Part shown: positions 1 through 8,546 of the stretch, in pieces
Layout: each line of letters begins with the position of its first letter
Position numbering within the stretch: position 1 is the stretch's first letter
NCBI RefSeq assembly: GCF_014192395.1
Contig: NZ_JACHXW010000010.1
Coordinates: 78,014 to 142,013, forward strand
Direction: 5' to 3'
DNA length: 64,000 bases
From: Paenibacillus endophyticus
GTDB taxonomy: Bacteria > Bacillota > Bacilli > Paenibacillales > Paenibacillaceae
Translations under genes and position numbers: made by a program
Notes under the pieces: model-generated
Databases searched by the model: none
What the model saw: the letters and a program-made list of their open reading frames with translations, nothing else
What the model was told of the DNA's origin: nothing

Positions 1-1
1 T

Positions 2-604
2 GCTCCACGTCAGCCAGTATTTTCCGTCTCGCTTCTGCATATGCGGCCCTTCGTTGTACACGGATATATCGCCTGCTGCCCCGTCGGTGCCTTTGGCCGC
101 ATGAATCTGCAAGGACAACTCGACCGGAGCTGTTTTGAAGGTGACCATATCCTCTTCCAGCGGCACGATCCAGCATTTTCCTTGTCCCCATAGCAGATAA
201 GGCTGGCCGTCATCATCCACGAACAAGTCTGCGTCAATCGACTGGCAGGCATATTCATCGCGCGTGATTAGCGGACGGTCCAGCATATCCTTGAAGGGAC
301 CCAGCGGCGAGTCGGATACGGCCGCGCCAATCTGTGCCTCGGCAGAGAAATACATATAATATTTGTCTTTGTACTTCGCGATGCCCGGCGCCCATGCTTG
401 CTTGTCAGCCCAACTGACATCATCCAGATCGAGCGCCAAATACGGCCCGTCCCAGTTCACCAAATCCTTGCTGTGAAACACATGGAATTTCTCGTACATC
501 CAGCCGGCGCTGTCCTTGGTTGGATATAAGTAATAATCGTCTCCGTCCCTCAGGATGAACGGATCTGCCCAGAAGCCCGGCAGAATCGGGTTGGCAATAG
601 TCAT
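2..604 (-). CDS. Glycoside hydrolase family 43 (partial, C-terminus outside window)
   Basis: This is an N-terminal fragment of about 201 residues of a five-bladed beta-propeller GH43 enzyme (beta-xylosidase/alpha-L-arabinofuranosidase/arabinanase group). Seen in sequence: an opening NPILPGFWADP, where the Asp is the usual general base, then SIDADLFVDDDG (pKa-modulating Asp region) and YNEGPHM (general acid Glu). No signal peptide is visible, so it probably acts on imported oligosaccharides in the cytoplasm. I chose the second of two close ATGs (604 rather than 610) because AAGGAG lies 7 nt before it and only 1 nt before the first. It follows the LplC-type permease by 36 nt, so it is the last visible gene of the transporter operon. 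Substrate (xylo- or arabino-oligosaccharide) cannot be told from the fragment. Confidence 0.88.
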   Translation of the reverse strand, partial: MTIANPILPGFWADPFILRDGDDYYLYPTKDSAGWMYEKFHVFHSKDLVNWDGPYLALDLDDVSWADKQAWAPGIAKYKDKYYMYFSAEAQIGAAVSDSPLGPFKDMLDRPLITRDEYACQSIDADLFVDDDGQPYLLWGQGKCWIVPLEEDMVTFKTAPVELSLQIHAAKGTDGAAGDISVYNEGPHMQKRDGKYWLTWS

Positions 605-640
605 GCTCATGCTCCTTTTGAATGCGTATTCCGTCGCTTG

Positions 641-1519
641 TTATTCTTTCACCGAGCCTAATGTGATGCCATGTACAAAGTAACGCTGCAGAAACGGATA
701 AATGATTAAGATGGGCAGCATCGTGACGACGATCTTGGCTGCGTTGAATGTCCGTTGAGAAAAGTTTATTAAATCCTCCGGCCTTGTCGAGGATGAAATG
801 GACGGAGCTACGACGAGCTGCTGAATATACGTTTGCAGCGGAATATTATGCTGCTTGTTCATCAGGATGAGGCCATCGAAGAACGCGTTCCAGTGGCCGA
901 CAATGCTGAATAGCGTCACCGTTGCAATCGCCGGCATCGCGAGCGGCACCGCAATGGCGATCAGTGTCCGCCACGGGCCAGCTCCGTCCATTTTGGCCGA
1001 TTCATTAATTTCCTTGGGCATGCCGCGGAAAAAGTTCATCAACAGAATAACGTTGAAGATGGGAACGGCAGTCGGCAGCACGAGCGCCCAGATCGTATCG
1101 GTCAGATGAAGGCTCTTCACGACCATGTACCACGGAATCAATCCGCCGGTGAACATCATCGTGAATACAATGACCCACATATACACGTCCCTGCTCCGGA
1201 ATTCAAGCCGTTCTCTGGCAAGCGGATAGGCCATTAGAATCGTCAGCACGAAGTTAATGGCTCCGCCGAGCAGCACCCGCTTAACCGATACGCCGAAAGC
1301 GTCGAAAAACCGGCTGTCCTTAAACATGTATTCATAGGAATACAAGGTGAAATCGACTGGAAATAAGGTAACTGCGCCGGATGCCGCAGCCGACTTACCG
1401 CTGAACGAAAGCGAAACAACGTACACGAGCGGCAGCAAGCAAAGCAGCGTAATGAGCAGCATGACGAGCGTCAATATAATATCAGTAGTCCGGATTCCGC
1501 GGAGACCTGTTAGCGGCAT
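641..1519 (-). CDS. Sugar ABC transporter permease, LplC/YtcP type
   Basis: Inner-membrane permease (292 aa) of a CUT1-type carbohydrate importer. Seen: about six hydrophobic segments, the MetI-type EAA loop near MDGAGPWRTLIAIAVPLAMPA, and the C-terminal GSVKE-type ending typical of LplC proteins. The longer reading from a TTG at 1543 was rejected. The ATG at 1519 has GAAGGGAAG upstream at a good distance and gives the usual MPLTG-like start. It lies 49 nt after the partner permease and before the GH43 gene, in an operon with a solute-binding lipoprotein and a two-component system. No ATPase is encoded here, and such systems commonly borrow a shared MsmX-like ATPase (family knowledge). Confidence 0.9.
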   Translation of the reverse strand: MPLTGLRGIRTTDIILTLVMLLITLLCLLPLVYVVSLSFSGKSAAASGAVTLFPVDFTLYSYEYMFKDSRFFDAFGVSVKRVLLGGAINFVLTILMAYPLARERLEFRSRDVYMWVIVFTMMFTGGLIPWYMVVKSLHLTDTIWALVLPTAVPIFNVILLMNFFRGMPKEINESAKMDGAGPWRTLIAIAVPLAMPAIATVTLFSIVGHWNAFFDGLILMNKQHNIPLQTYIQQLVVAPSISSSTRPEDLINFSQRTFNAAKIVVTMLPILIIYPFLQRYFVHGITLGSVKE

Positions 1520-1568
1520 GGGACACTTCCCTTCTGATTGCAATCATGCAAATTCTTGTTGCGGCTGT

Positions 1569-2468
1569 TTAGAAAATCCGATAGCCCGCATATTTGGAGG
1601 CCAGTCGATAGGAAACGAATATGAGTATAAATCCGACAACCGATTTCAACGCGCCAACGGCTGTAGCCAGCCCATATTGGTACTGAACGAGGCCAATCCG
1701 GTATACATAGGTGTCGATGATGTCTCCCGACTCGTATACGAGCGGGTTGTACAAGTTGTAAATCTGATCGAAGCCCGCATTCAGGATGCTGCCGATATTC
1801 AGCGTAGAAACCAAGATAATCGTCGGCAGTATGCCGGGCAGCGTGACGCTCCATATTTTGCGAATGCGCCCTGCTCCGTCTATCGATGCCGCCTCGTAGA
1901 GCGAAGGATTGATGGCGGTCAGCGCCGCTAGGAAAATAATCGTATTGAAGCCAAACTCTTTCCATACGTCGCTTAGAACGACAACGACCGGAAACCAATC
2001 ATTGCTTCCAAGGAAAAATATCGGCTCTCCCGCAATAGCCGTAACAACCTGATTGACGATGCCGTTCTGTGACAGCATGTCGCTCAGAATGCCGGCTAGA
2101 ATGACCCAAGATAGGAAATGGGGCAAATAAATAATCGTTTGCATCCATTTCTTGATCCGGCTAAACACGATTTCATGCAAGAGCAAGGCCGTGCTTACCG
2201 GAACGATCACATTCATAACCATTTTCATAAGGGAAATAAATATCGTATTAAAAAAGATGATCTTGCTGTCGTCCAGTTGGAACATGTAGCTGAAATTTTC
2301 GAAGCCCACCCATTTGGAGCCCCAAATCCCTTTGACCGGAATAAAATCCTGGAAAGCGATCGCCATTCCGAATAGCGGGACTATTCCGAAAATAATAAGG
2401 AGGATCATGCCCGGCGCCAGCATTAGATGATAATGAATCGTATTTTTGGAATCTCGCAAAGCTCCCAC
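1569..2468 (-). CDS. Sugar ABC transporter permease, LplB/YteP type
   Basis: Partner permease (about 299 aa) of the LplC-type protein. Seen: a first membrane helix at LMLAPGMILLIIFGIVPLFG, the typical GIWGSKWVGFENF periplasmic-side motif of LplB proteins, and the EAA loop around YEAASIDGAGRIRKIW. The frame stays open to a TTG at 2483, but that codon has no Shine-Dalgarno sequence. A GTG at 2468 is preceded by AAGGATGGA, so I place the start there; the true start could be either. It lies 87 nt downstream of the lipoprotein gene and 49 nt upstream of the second permease. Confidence 0.88.
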   Translation of the reverse strand: MGALRDSKNTIHYHLMLAPGMILLIIFGIVPLFGMAIAFQDFIPVKGIWGSKWVGFENFSYMFQLDDSKIIFFNTIFISLMKMVMNVIVPVSTALLLHEIVFSRIKKWMQTIIYLPHFLSWVILAGILSDMLSQNGIVNQVVTAIAGEPIFFLGSNDWFPVVVVLSDVWKEFGFNTIIFLAALTAINPSLYEAASIDGAGRIRKIWSVTLPGILPTIILVSTLNIGSILNAGFDQIYNLYNPLVYESGDIIDTYVYRIGLVQYQYGLATAVGALKSVVGFILIFVSYRLASKYAGYRIF

Positions 2469-2555
2469 TCCATCCTTAAACAAACTTTCAAGCTTGAGGG
2501 ACGGGATAACCGGGATACCTCGGCAGCCCGTCCCTGTATGCTAGTTATTTACTGC

Positions 2556-4196
2556 TTATTTGGCTGCTGCTGCGATTTCTTCGGTAATTTGGTCGCCGCC
2601 TTGCGATTTCCATTTATCCACGAAGCCGTCAAAGGAATCAAGCGGCTCGTTGCCCATAATGATTTTCAAAAACGTTTCGTCCTCCAGCTTGCGCAGGTTT
2701 GCCCATTTCGTACGCATCGTGTCCGTTTGGTCATAATAAACACCGACTTTGCGGTTAATTTGGTCATCCTTGCCAAGCGGCAATGCACCAGTCAAGAAGG
2801 CATGCCTTTGCGACCAGGCAGCCAAATCCTTTTTCGGATTTTCTTTATCCTTAAGGTACGAGTTGTAAATTTGCTTCGCTTCGCCTTGCAGCGTATCCGC
2901 TGCCGCGTTGCCGTCAATGACGTCTTGTACAAGCTTCGCCTTCTTCTCTTTGTCGTCGTAGTTGCTCACGAGAAGCGAGAACGGCATATTCATCCAGTTG
3001 AAATCATCTTTCTCTACGATGCCTTCGCCTTGCAGCTGATCGGCGTCAAATTGCATATTCAATGTTTTCAATACAGCCTCGGGATGCTTGAACCCCTTTT
3101 TCACAACGAGATAGCGTGTGGTAGGCGAGCCCATATGCGTATTCATCTTGCCTTCCTGGCTAAGCGGTGACAGATAGGATACCCACTCCGCTTTCGAATC
3201 CTGAGCCACGGAATCGGCCAGCATGCCAAACGGCAGCCACCATGGTCCGAAGAAAATGCCCGCTTTTCCGCTAACAACAAGCTCATTCACCTGCTCGCTC
3301 TTTTTCACGGCAAACTCTTTGTCGATTAAGCCTTCCTCAACCCAGCCTCTCAGCTTGGCAAGCGCATCCTTCACTTCCGGTTGAATTGAGCCGTAAGCTG
3401 CATTGCCGCTTGCATCCTCTACCCATAGCTGCGGATATGCATTGTAAGCGCTGAAGATGGAGTCAAAGCCGAATACGCTTGTTCCGATGTTAACAATCAC
3501 TTGGTTGCCGAGCAGGCCGGCTGAACCTTTTTTGTCCATGAACGCTTTCGTCACGTTAATGATGTCATCCATCGTTTTGGGAGCTTCAAGCCCCAGCTCG
3601 TCCAGCCAATCCTGGCGCACCCAAAGCAGGTTCTGCGCATCCGCACCCGGGCTTACGTTCGGGAAGGCCATCAACTTGCCGTCGAACGTTGCCGAAGCTA
3701 GGCTATAGCCGTCGGTTGAATCATAAGCCGCTTTGAGAGCCGGGGATACGAAGCTTTCGTACGTTGAAGACAGGTCCTCGATAAGATCCGCATTCACGAG
3801 CTGTACAAGCTGCTGCTTGTCAACGGTCATCACGTCTGGAATATCGCCGGTAGACAGCGTAAGCCCGACCTTCTGCATGTACGCATCGCCAGACGTCGTA
3901 GCCTGCCAAGCGTTCGTATACTTAATGTTCAGCTTTTCGCCGAAATAGCGTGTCAGCTCATTGTCTTCGATGGTGGAGCCATCCGGAAGCTTCGGATCAA
4001 CCGCTGCCTCTTTGCCAATTTCAATCGTCACGGTCTCCGACATGGGCGCATACGGATCAGCCGGCTCAGATACGGTGCCCGCGCCGTTCGAATTACCGCC
4101 GCTAGTACCTCCGTTATTCGTTTTCTCATTATTTCCCGAGCAAGCAGTAAGTACCATCAGTGCGCAAACGATGAGTATGCCTAACGTTTTTTTCAT
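2556..4196 (-). CDS. Extracellular solute-binding lipoprotein (LplA-like)
   Basis: Lipid-anchored sugar-binding receptor (546 aa) for the ABC importer encoded by the next two genes. Seen: signal peptide MKKTLGILIVCALMVLTAC with the lipobox LTAC, a Gly/Asn/Thr-rich spacer, then a bilobed family-1 binding protein with the usual C-terminal WKSQGGDQITEE-type ending. The frame is open upstream to 4316, giving an unlikely 40-residue extension. The ATG at 4196 carries the lipoprotein signal and has AGGGGGAAAAG upstream. It is the first transporter gene after the two-component genes; a TATACT -10-like hexamer lies in the 187-nt gap before it. The ligand is unknown but is probably a plant-type oligosaccharide, given the GH43. 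Confidence 0.93.
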   Translation of the reverse strand: MKKTLGILIVCALMVLTACSGNNEKTNNGGTSGGNSNGAGTVSEPADPYAPMSETVTIEIGKEAAVDPKLPDGSTIEDNELTRYFGEKLNIKYTNAWQATTSGDAYMQKVGLTLSTGDIPDVMTVDKQQLVQLVNADLIEDLSSTYESFVSPALKAAYDSTDGYSLASATFDGKLMAFPNVSPGADAQNLLWVRQDWLDELGLEAPKTMDDIINVTKAFMDKKGSAGLLGNQVIVNIGTSVFGFDSIFSAYNAYPQLWVEDASGNAAYGSIQPEVKDALAKLRGWVEEGLIDKEFAVKKSEQVNELVVSGKAGIFFGPWWLPFGMLADSVAQDSKAEWVSYLSPLSQEGKMNTHMGSPTTRYLVVKKGFKHPEAVLKTLNMQFDADQLQGEGIVEKDDFNWMNMPFSLLVSNYDDKEKKAKLVQDVIDGNAAADTLQGEAKQIYNSYLKDKENPKKDLAAWSQRHAFLTGALPLGKDDQINRKVGVYYDQTDTMRTKWANLRKLEDETFLKIIMGNEPLDSFDGFVDKWKSQGGDQITEEIAAAAK

Positions 4197-4382
4197 TTCT
4201 GCTTTTCCCCCTGCATATCGTTTATGGTCTACTGCCCCAGTATAAGCCCGTTCTGCGAGAATGAGGGTCAGAACGATGTAGGCAGTTAGGCGTGTTTTCG
4301 TAACCGTTTTTTTCATGCGATTAATCAGCCTGCGACAATAACCTACGTACCGCCGACAAACTTCGCACCTTGCGCTTTTCGC

Positions 4383-5750
4383 CTATATGGCATTCCGATT
4401 GCGGAAATCGGACGGAAGCATGCCGATCTCCTGGAGGAACAGCTTGCTGAAATATTTCTCATCCTTGAAACCGACAAGCTGCGCAATCTGATAAATCGGC
4501 GTATTCGTATGCACCAGCAGCTGCTGCGCCTTCGACATCCGAATTTCAGTCGCATAATCATTGAACGATTTGCCTGTCACATTTTTGAAGCATTGGCTGA
4601 AATACGTTCGGCTCATATTGGCAATGCCCGCCAATTCATGCTGGCTGAAGTTCATCTCCTCCTGCTCATGCATGAATCGAATGGCTTTGTATATAACGCG
4701 GACGATATCATCGCCGTATTTGGATTTGCAGACGATGCTGCGCAGCTTGCCGCGTTCTTCCTCAAGCGCCGTTTTCCATTCTTCCCACATCCGCAGCGGC
4801 TCCAACCGGAATATGAGCTGCATCGACCACTCCAGCATGAGCAGCAACCGCCCGTTCTCTAGAAACGCAGGGAACAACAGCTTCTTCAGCTCGTCCATCG
4901 GCAGCCGCAGCGCGACCGTATCCTGTAGGAGCAGCTCGTATTCTTCGTTGCTGTAGATCCAATCCGGTGAATTCCAGCGCAGTCCAAGCCGTTCTTTCTC
5001 CGGCTCCACCCATTCAAGCTCTTTGTCAGCTGCCCACTCCCAGAAGGTAACCCAATGCTTGTAGTCGTATAATAAGCCCGATGACAAATAAGCATGCAGC
5101 CGGTCGACTGTTTCGCCAAGCGTGATGCCCCCAAGGCCATGCACAAGAACCGGCAGGCAGCTCGCCTGCTTAATATCCGCAATCAGCGTCTTCTCTTGCT
5201 CGGGGCCTAGGCTGTCCAAGGCGAAAAACCAGCAGTGGCGGTCCAAATAATGAATGACGTTGCCTGCCGAAAGCTTCTCGACGAGCTTGGCCGCCTGCTC
5301 ATCGTCTCCAAGCTTTAAGACCACCATCGCGCGATCGAACAGCTTCTTATCCGGCGCTTGTTTTTTGATGTTTCTCTCCTCGTAGGTACGGGCTATTCGG
5401 CGTAAAACCTCGTCCATCGTGTCCGTTTCCAAATCATTTTTGACCACATAATCAAGCGCGCCCATACGGATCGCCTTCTGTGCGTACGCGAACTCCTCGT
5501 GGCAAGACAGGACAACGACCGATTTCCCCGGGTATTTCTCGCTCATTGCCTCCATCAGCTCAAAGCCGGACATCTCGGGCATCATCAGATCCGTAAACAC
5601 AATATCAACGTCCTGCTGCTCCAGCAGCTCAAGCGCTTTTCTTCCGTTGCCCGCTTCCCCAACGACCTCCATCTGGTATTTGGACCAAGGCATGATCGAT
5701 ATCAACCCGCGCCTAACCAGTTTTTCATCGTCTACGATAATGACCTTCAT
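4383..5750 (-). CDS. Response regulator, REC plus AraC HTH (YesN family)
   Basis: Cytoplasmic DNA-binding response regulator (455 aa) expected to be phosphorylated by the kinase encoded just upstream. Seen: N-terminal receiver domain (about 1-120) with acidic pocket D7/D8, phosphoacceptor D54 in FTDLMMPEMSG and conserved Lys in DYVVKND. A poorly conserved middle region follows, then a C-terminal AraC domain (about 355-455) with two helix-turn-helices, including the YFSKLFLQEIGMLPSDFR signature. Its ATG overlaps the kinase stop codon (ATGA), so the pair is translationally coupled. It most likely activates the solute-binding protein/permease/GH43 genes downstream. Confidence 0.95.
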   Translation of the reverse strand: MKVIIVDDEKLVRRGLISIMPWSKYQMEVVGEAGNGRKALELLEQQDVDIVFTDLMMPEMSGFELMEAMSEKYPGKSVVVLSCHEEFAYAQKAIRMGALDYVVKNDLETDTMDEVLRRIARTYEERNIKKQAPDKKLFDRAMVVLKLGDDEQAAKLVEKLSAGNVIHYLDRHCWFFALDSLGPEQEKTLIADIKQASCLPVLVHGLGGITLGETVDRLHAYLSSGLLYDYKHWVTFWEWAADKELEWVEPEKERLGLRWNSPDWIYSNEEYELLLQDTVALRLPMDELKKLLFPAFLENGRLLLMLEWSMQLIFRLEPLRMWEEWKTALEEERGKLRSIVCKSKYGDDIVRVIYKAIRFMHEQEEMNFSQHELAGIANMSRTYFSQCFKNVTGKSFNDYATEIRMSKAQQLLVHTNTPIYQIAQLVGFKDEKYFSKLFLQEIGMLPSDFRNRNAI

Positions 5751-7489
5751 CGCATGTTACCCTCCCTATCAATCGGCAAATGAATCGAAACGACCGTCCC
5801 TTTTCCAATTTCGCTATCTATCGCAAGCTCGCTGCTGCCTCCCGTAAAGCTGCTGAGCGTCCTTTTCACATAATTCAGGCCAATGCCAAGACCCGACAAA
5901 TTATTTTTTCGCGTATCAGACTCCAGCAGCTCCTTGATTTTCTCCGGGCTGATTCCGTTGCCGTTATCGGTCACCTTCAACAGCAGAGCTTGACTCGTTT
6001 CCTGCACGCTAACCTCAATAACCCCTTTCTCGTCCATCATCCCGTGATAGAGAGCATTCTCGACGATCGGCTGCAAAATAAACCGCGGCAGCGGAGTCGC
6101 AAGGAACGGCTCCGGGATGTCATAACGCACATCAAACTCGAAATCATACCTGATTTTCTGCAGCTCCACGTAATCGTTCAACGAATCGATTTCATCCTTC
6201 AGCGTAACAATGGTGCCATCCTTCGCCAAATTATATTTGAGCACCTTCGTGAACAACGACAGGAAACGATCAATTTCATGCTGTCCCTTCAAACGGGCCA
6301 GCCACTGCGCGGTATTCAGCGTATTATACAAAAAATGCGGATTAATTTGCGCCATCAGCTTCTCCATCTCGATATCCTGCTTCTCGCTAGCTTCCTTGGC
6401 GACCTCTTCGATTAGATCTTGGATTTTGAATTGCATATCCTTGAAATTATCGATCAGGAAGTCAAACTCGCGCAATCCCGTTTTTTGAAAAAAATCATTC
6501 GGCTCCTGGCTGATAAAAGAGGAAATGCCCTTTCGTATCCGGTGCAGCGGAGCTATGACGACCTTCCAGGTGCGGAATGCGGACCAGATGCTAATCAACA
6601 GTCCTAACACGACAATGAAAGAGTAGCGCACGAACCAATCGCGGATTTCCTTCTGGTACTCGCCCTTTTCGATAAATACACCTAGGCGCCAGCCTTGGCT
6701 GCCGATCTCCTCATGGAAATAATAATGATCCATCGTCTTGGCGTCATAACGACTGCCGATCGGCGTCAGCTCTGGCTTGTCGCTGTATAAGACCACGCCG
6801 TCGTTGTCCATGAGCAGATGCGATACGTTCATTCCGTATTGCTCCTTGTTCAAAACGTTCTGAATGACCTTTACATTGGTTTCCGCGTATACGAGCATCG
6901 GATTCCGAGGATCGGTCGTGCCCCCTGCGCTCCTCACAATGGAGAAAACGGATGTGTCATTGTATTTGTACAAGGTAAGATGAGGCCCGTTATAGGCATG
7001 GTCCGATTTAATGGAAAGCTTCGGCAGGCTGTCGAAATCCGGGTGCGGATTTCTCGTTATATAGTTGTTGTATAACATCTCGCCCGTTGTCGTATCGTAA
7101 TACAACACTAAACCAATCGTCGGATTCGAGGCGTTGAGTATGCCCATATTGCGCTGAATGGCTGTCGTCAGCTGGGATTTCTCGTACGTATCCTCGCTGG
7201 TCTGGAGCAATTTCAAATCCTGCCCGACGAACCCTTGATAGGACATTTGCTGCGACACGTCATACAGATTGCCCAGCGTCTCCTCCACGCCGCCTCTTAC
7301 GCGCTGCAGATTTTGCTCGATGCCTTTTTCTATTTTGTTGTACAAAATGTTATAGATCGAATACACCGTCAGCAGCCCAACGAGCACAAGCGGAATAACC
7401 GAGCTGATGAGCAGCGTCCAATAGAGCTGGCCACGCAGCGTATCCCAGCCAAATAAACGTTTGATATATGAGCCTTCCCTCTCCTCCAC
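5747..7489 (-). CDS. Sensor histidine kinase, YesM family
   Basis: Membrane sensor kinase partner of the AraC-type response regulator. Seen: a first transmembrane helix (WTLLISSVIPLVLVGLL), an extracytoplasmic region of about 240 residues, a second helix (FIVVLGLLISIWSAF), a HAMP-like linker, the His_kinase motif INPHFLYNTLN with the phospho-accepting His, and a C-terminal HATPase with the N box (IVENALYHG) and G boxes (DNGNGI, GLGIGLNYVK). The frame is open to a GTG at 7525 with no ribosome site. A GTG at 7489 preceded by AGGTGAAGAGC looks better, giving about 580 aa; the start is uncertain. Its stop overlaps the next start. It probably senses extracellular sugar directly or through the binding protein. 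Confidence 0.92.
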   Translation of the reverse strand: MEEREGSYIKRLFGWDTLRGQLYWTLLISSVIPLVLVGLLTVYSIYNILYNKIEKGIEQNLQRVRGGVEETLGNLYDVSQQMSYQGFVGQDLKLLQTSEDTYEKSQLTTAIQRNMGILNASNPTIGLVLYYDTTTGEMLYNNYITRNPHPDFDSLPKLSIKSDHAYNGPHLTLYKYNDTSVFSIVRSAGGTTDPRNPMLVYAETNVKVIQNVLNKEQYGMNVSHLLMDNDGVVLYSDKPELTPIGSRYDAKTMDHYYFHEEIGSQGWRLGVFIEKGEYQKEIRDWFVRYSFIVVLGLLISIWSAFRTWKVVIAPLHRIRKGISSFISQEPNDFFQKTGLREFDFLIDNFKDMQFKIQDLIEEVAKEASEKQDIEMEKLMAQINPHFLYNTLNTAQWLARLKGQHEIDRFLSLFTKVLKYNLAKDGTIVTLKDEIDSLNDYVELQKIRYDFEFDVRYDIPEPFLATPLPRFILQPIVENALYHGMMDEKGVIEVSVQETSQALLLKVTDNGNGISPEKIKELLESDTRKNNLSGLGIGLNYVKRTLSSFTGGSSELAIDSEIGKGTVVSIHLPIDREGNMR

Positions 7490-7699
7490 GCTCTTCACCT
7501 GCTTATCATGTATTTGGACAACCACACTATATCACAAGAAGAAACAGCTTTGCCGTCCACTGCAAGAAGAGGGTATCCTTTTCTCGTAGAAATAGAAGAA
7601 TACTTTATTTCGTGAAACATATAAAGTCTTATATTTTAAAAAACAATTGTATAGCTATCGGCTTGCAGAGAAGGCCTGCGCTTCTTTGCTCAATGAAAA

Positions 7700-7743
7700 A
7701 CGGAAAAAGAGCAGGCCGCGATCGCGACCTGCTCTTTTTCCGT
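7700..7743. terminator. Bidirectional intrinsic terminator after tatA
   Basis: A 16-bp perfect stem (7700-7715 with 7728-7743) has A-rich 5' and T-rich 3' arms, and its loop is itself palindromic (cgcgatcgcg core). It lies 26 nt beyond the tatA stop codon on the minus strand and separates tatA from the kinase operon. Confidence 0.85.
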
Positions 7744-7768
7744 TGGACCTATTCAGCAAAAATCAGCT

Positions 7769-7960
7769 TCATGACGGCGTACTGGTTTTGCTTTCTTGCT
7801 CATCCTTGCTCTCCGTAACAAGCTCTCGCGCCGAGCTTTTAAATTCATGCAGCGTGCGGCCTACCGCCCGCCCAAGCTCTGGCAGCTTCGAAGGTCCGAA
7901 GACGATTAGAATAACGACTAAAATCATAATTAACCCGGGCAATCCAATGCTTTGCAACAT
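7769..7960 (-). CDS. tatA: Twin-arginine translocase subunit TatA
   Basis: Pore-forming subunit of the Tat protein export system (63 aa). Seen: one N-terminal membrane helix ([16 protein letters not shown]), the [14 protein letters not shown] hinge and amphipathic helix typical of TatA, and a short charged tail. The reading frame extends to 8002, but the ATG at 7960 has AGGTGGAG upstream and gives the normal TatA length. It is transcribed away from tatC and the Tat-substrate amidohydrolase across a 316-bp divergent region carrying GlnR/TnrA-type boxes. This suggests a nitrogen-regulated dedicated TatAC pair of the minimal Gram-positive type, with no TatB. Confidence 0.93.
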   Translation of the reverse strand: MLQSIGLPGLIMILVVILIVFGPSKLPELGRAVGRTLHEFKSSARELVTESKDEQESKTSTPS

Positions 7961-8043
7961 GAAGCTCCACCTCATTCCTGTTATTGTGCTGCCGCTGACC
8001 ATGCCTTCACAATAGCAGATCCACTCGTCCGCGTCCTGTAATA

Positions 8044-8060
8044 TGTCAGATTATATAACA
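8044..8060. promoter_or_regulatory. GlnR/TnrA box (perfect consensus match)
   Basis: TGTCA-N7-TAACA matches the established TGTNA-N7-TNACA consensus of the Bacillus nitrogen regulators GlnR and TnrA at every fixed position. It sits 84 bp upstream of the tatA start (minus). On the plus strand a TATAGT (8084-8089) would place a transcription start about 45-50 bp beyond the box centre, the spacing known for TnrA-activated promoters. It may serve both directions. Functional use is inference. Confidence 0.7.
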
Positions 8061-8106
8061 ACGTTTTTTACGAGAAAAATGCTTATAGTAGTAGTCCGAT
8101 TTCGGG

Positions 8107-8135
8107 TTGTACGAAGTGTCTAAACCAGCTATAAA
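8107..8135 (+). promoter_or_regulatory. Candidate sigma-A promoter of the tnrA-like/tatC operon
   Basis: TTGTAC (8107-8112) and TATAAA (8130-8135) are separated by 17 bp, giving an expected start near 8142 and a leader of about 135 nt before the tnrA-like gene. An alternative box-activated promoter using TATAGT at 8084 is possible. Confidence 0.45.
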
Positions 8136-8202
8136 AAGTTAGGTGCATCATCTAATGACAGCACTTGCCTCCATCATTATCATTAGGTACACATCGGCCT
8201 AA

Positions 8203-8219
8203 CGTTAGTATTCCTTACA
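8203..8219. promoter_or_regulatory. Second GlnR/TnrA-like box (one mismatch)
   Basis: Read on the minus strand this is TGTAA-N7-TAACG, one mismatch (last base) from TGTNA-N7-TNACA. It lies downstream of the candidate promoter and 58 bp before the tnrA-like start, a position that would fit roadblock-type autorepression. Confidence 0.4.
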
Positions 8220-8276
8220 TAATTTCAGAAAGGAGTGGCAAGGGCAACGCCAAACCATTGCAGAGGAGCTGTCATC

Positions 8277-8534
8277 ATGTCGTTTATGGATAAGCAAGTG
8301 ATGAATATCGGAACGGTCAGCGAGCTTACCGGCTTATCGGAGAGGCGGATTCGTTACTACGAGATTCGGAAGCTTATTTGCCCGATACGAACGCTTGGGG
8401 GGACGAGGAAATATTCATTCCGGGACATCGAGAAGCTAGTTGAAATTAGCAGGCAAATGGAAATCGGCTGGATGACGGCAGAAATTAGGCAGAACACCGG
8501 AAGAAGCAAAGCAGGAACGGCTGCAAATGGTTAG
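8277..8534 (+). CDS. TnrA/GlnR-like MerR-family regulator, short C-terminus
   Basis: Small DNA-binding regulator (85 aa). Seen: the MerR-type winged helix with [19 protein letters not shown] and [16 protein letters not shown], very close to the DNA-binding domain of Bacillus TnrA as I remember it. The start at 8277 (MSFMDKQ) follows GAGGAG by 8 nt; an upstream in-frame GTG at 8235 was not preferred. Odd point: the protein stops about 15 residues after the wing helices and lacks the C-terminal tail that in TnrA contacts feedback-inhibited glutamine synthetase, so it may not respond to nitrogen the way TnrA does. It is first in an operon with tatC and a Tat-exported amidohydrolase. A perfect GlnR/TnrA box lies upstream, so autoregulation or GlnR control is likely. 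Confidence 0.85.
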   Translation: MSFMDKQVMNIGTVSELTGLSERRIRYYEIRKLICPIRTLGGTRKYSFRDIEKLVEISRQMEIGWMTAEIRQNTGRSKAGTAANG

Positions 8535-8546
8535 GAGGCGTTCAAT

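Noticed and set aside
4197-4316. 40-residue N-terminal extension of the first solute-binding lipoprotein
   Set aside because: It would bury the lipoprotein signal peptide; the internal ATG has the ribosome site.
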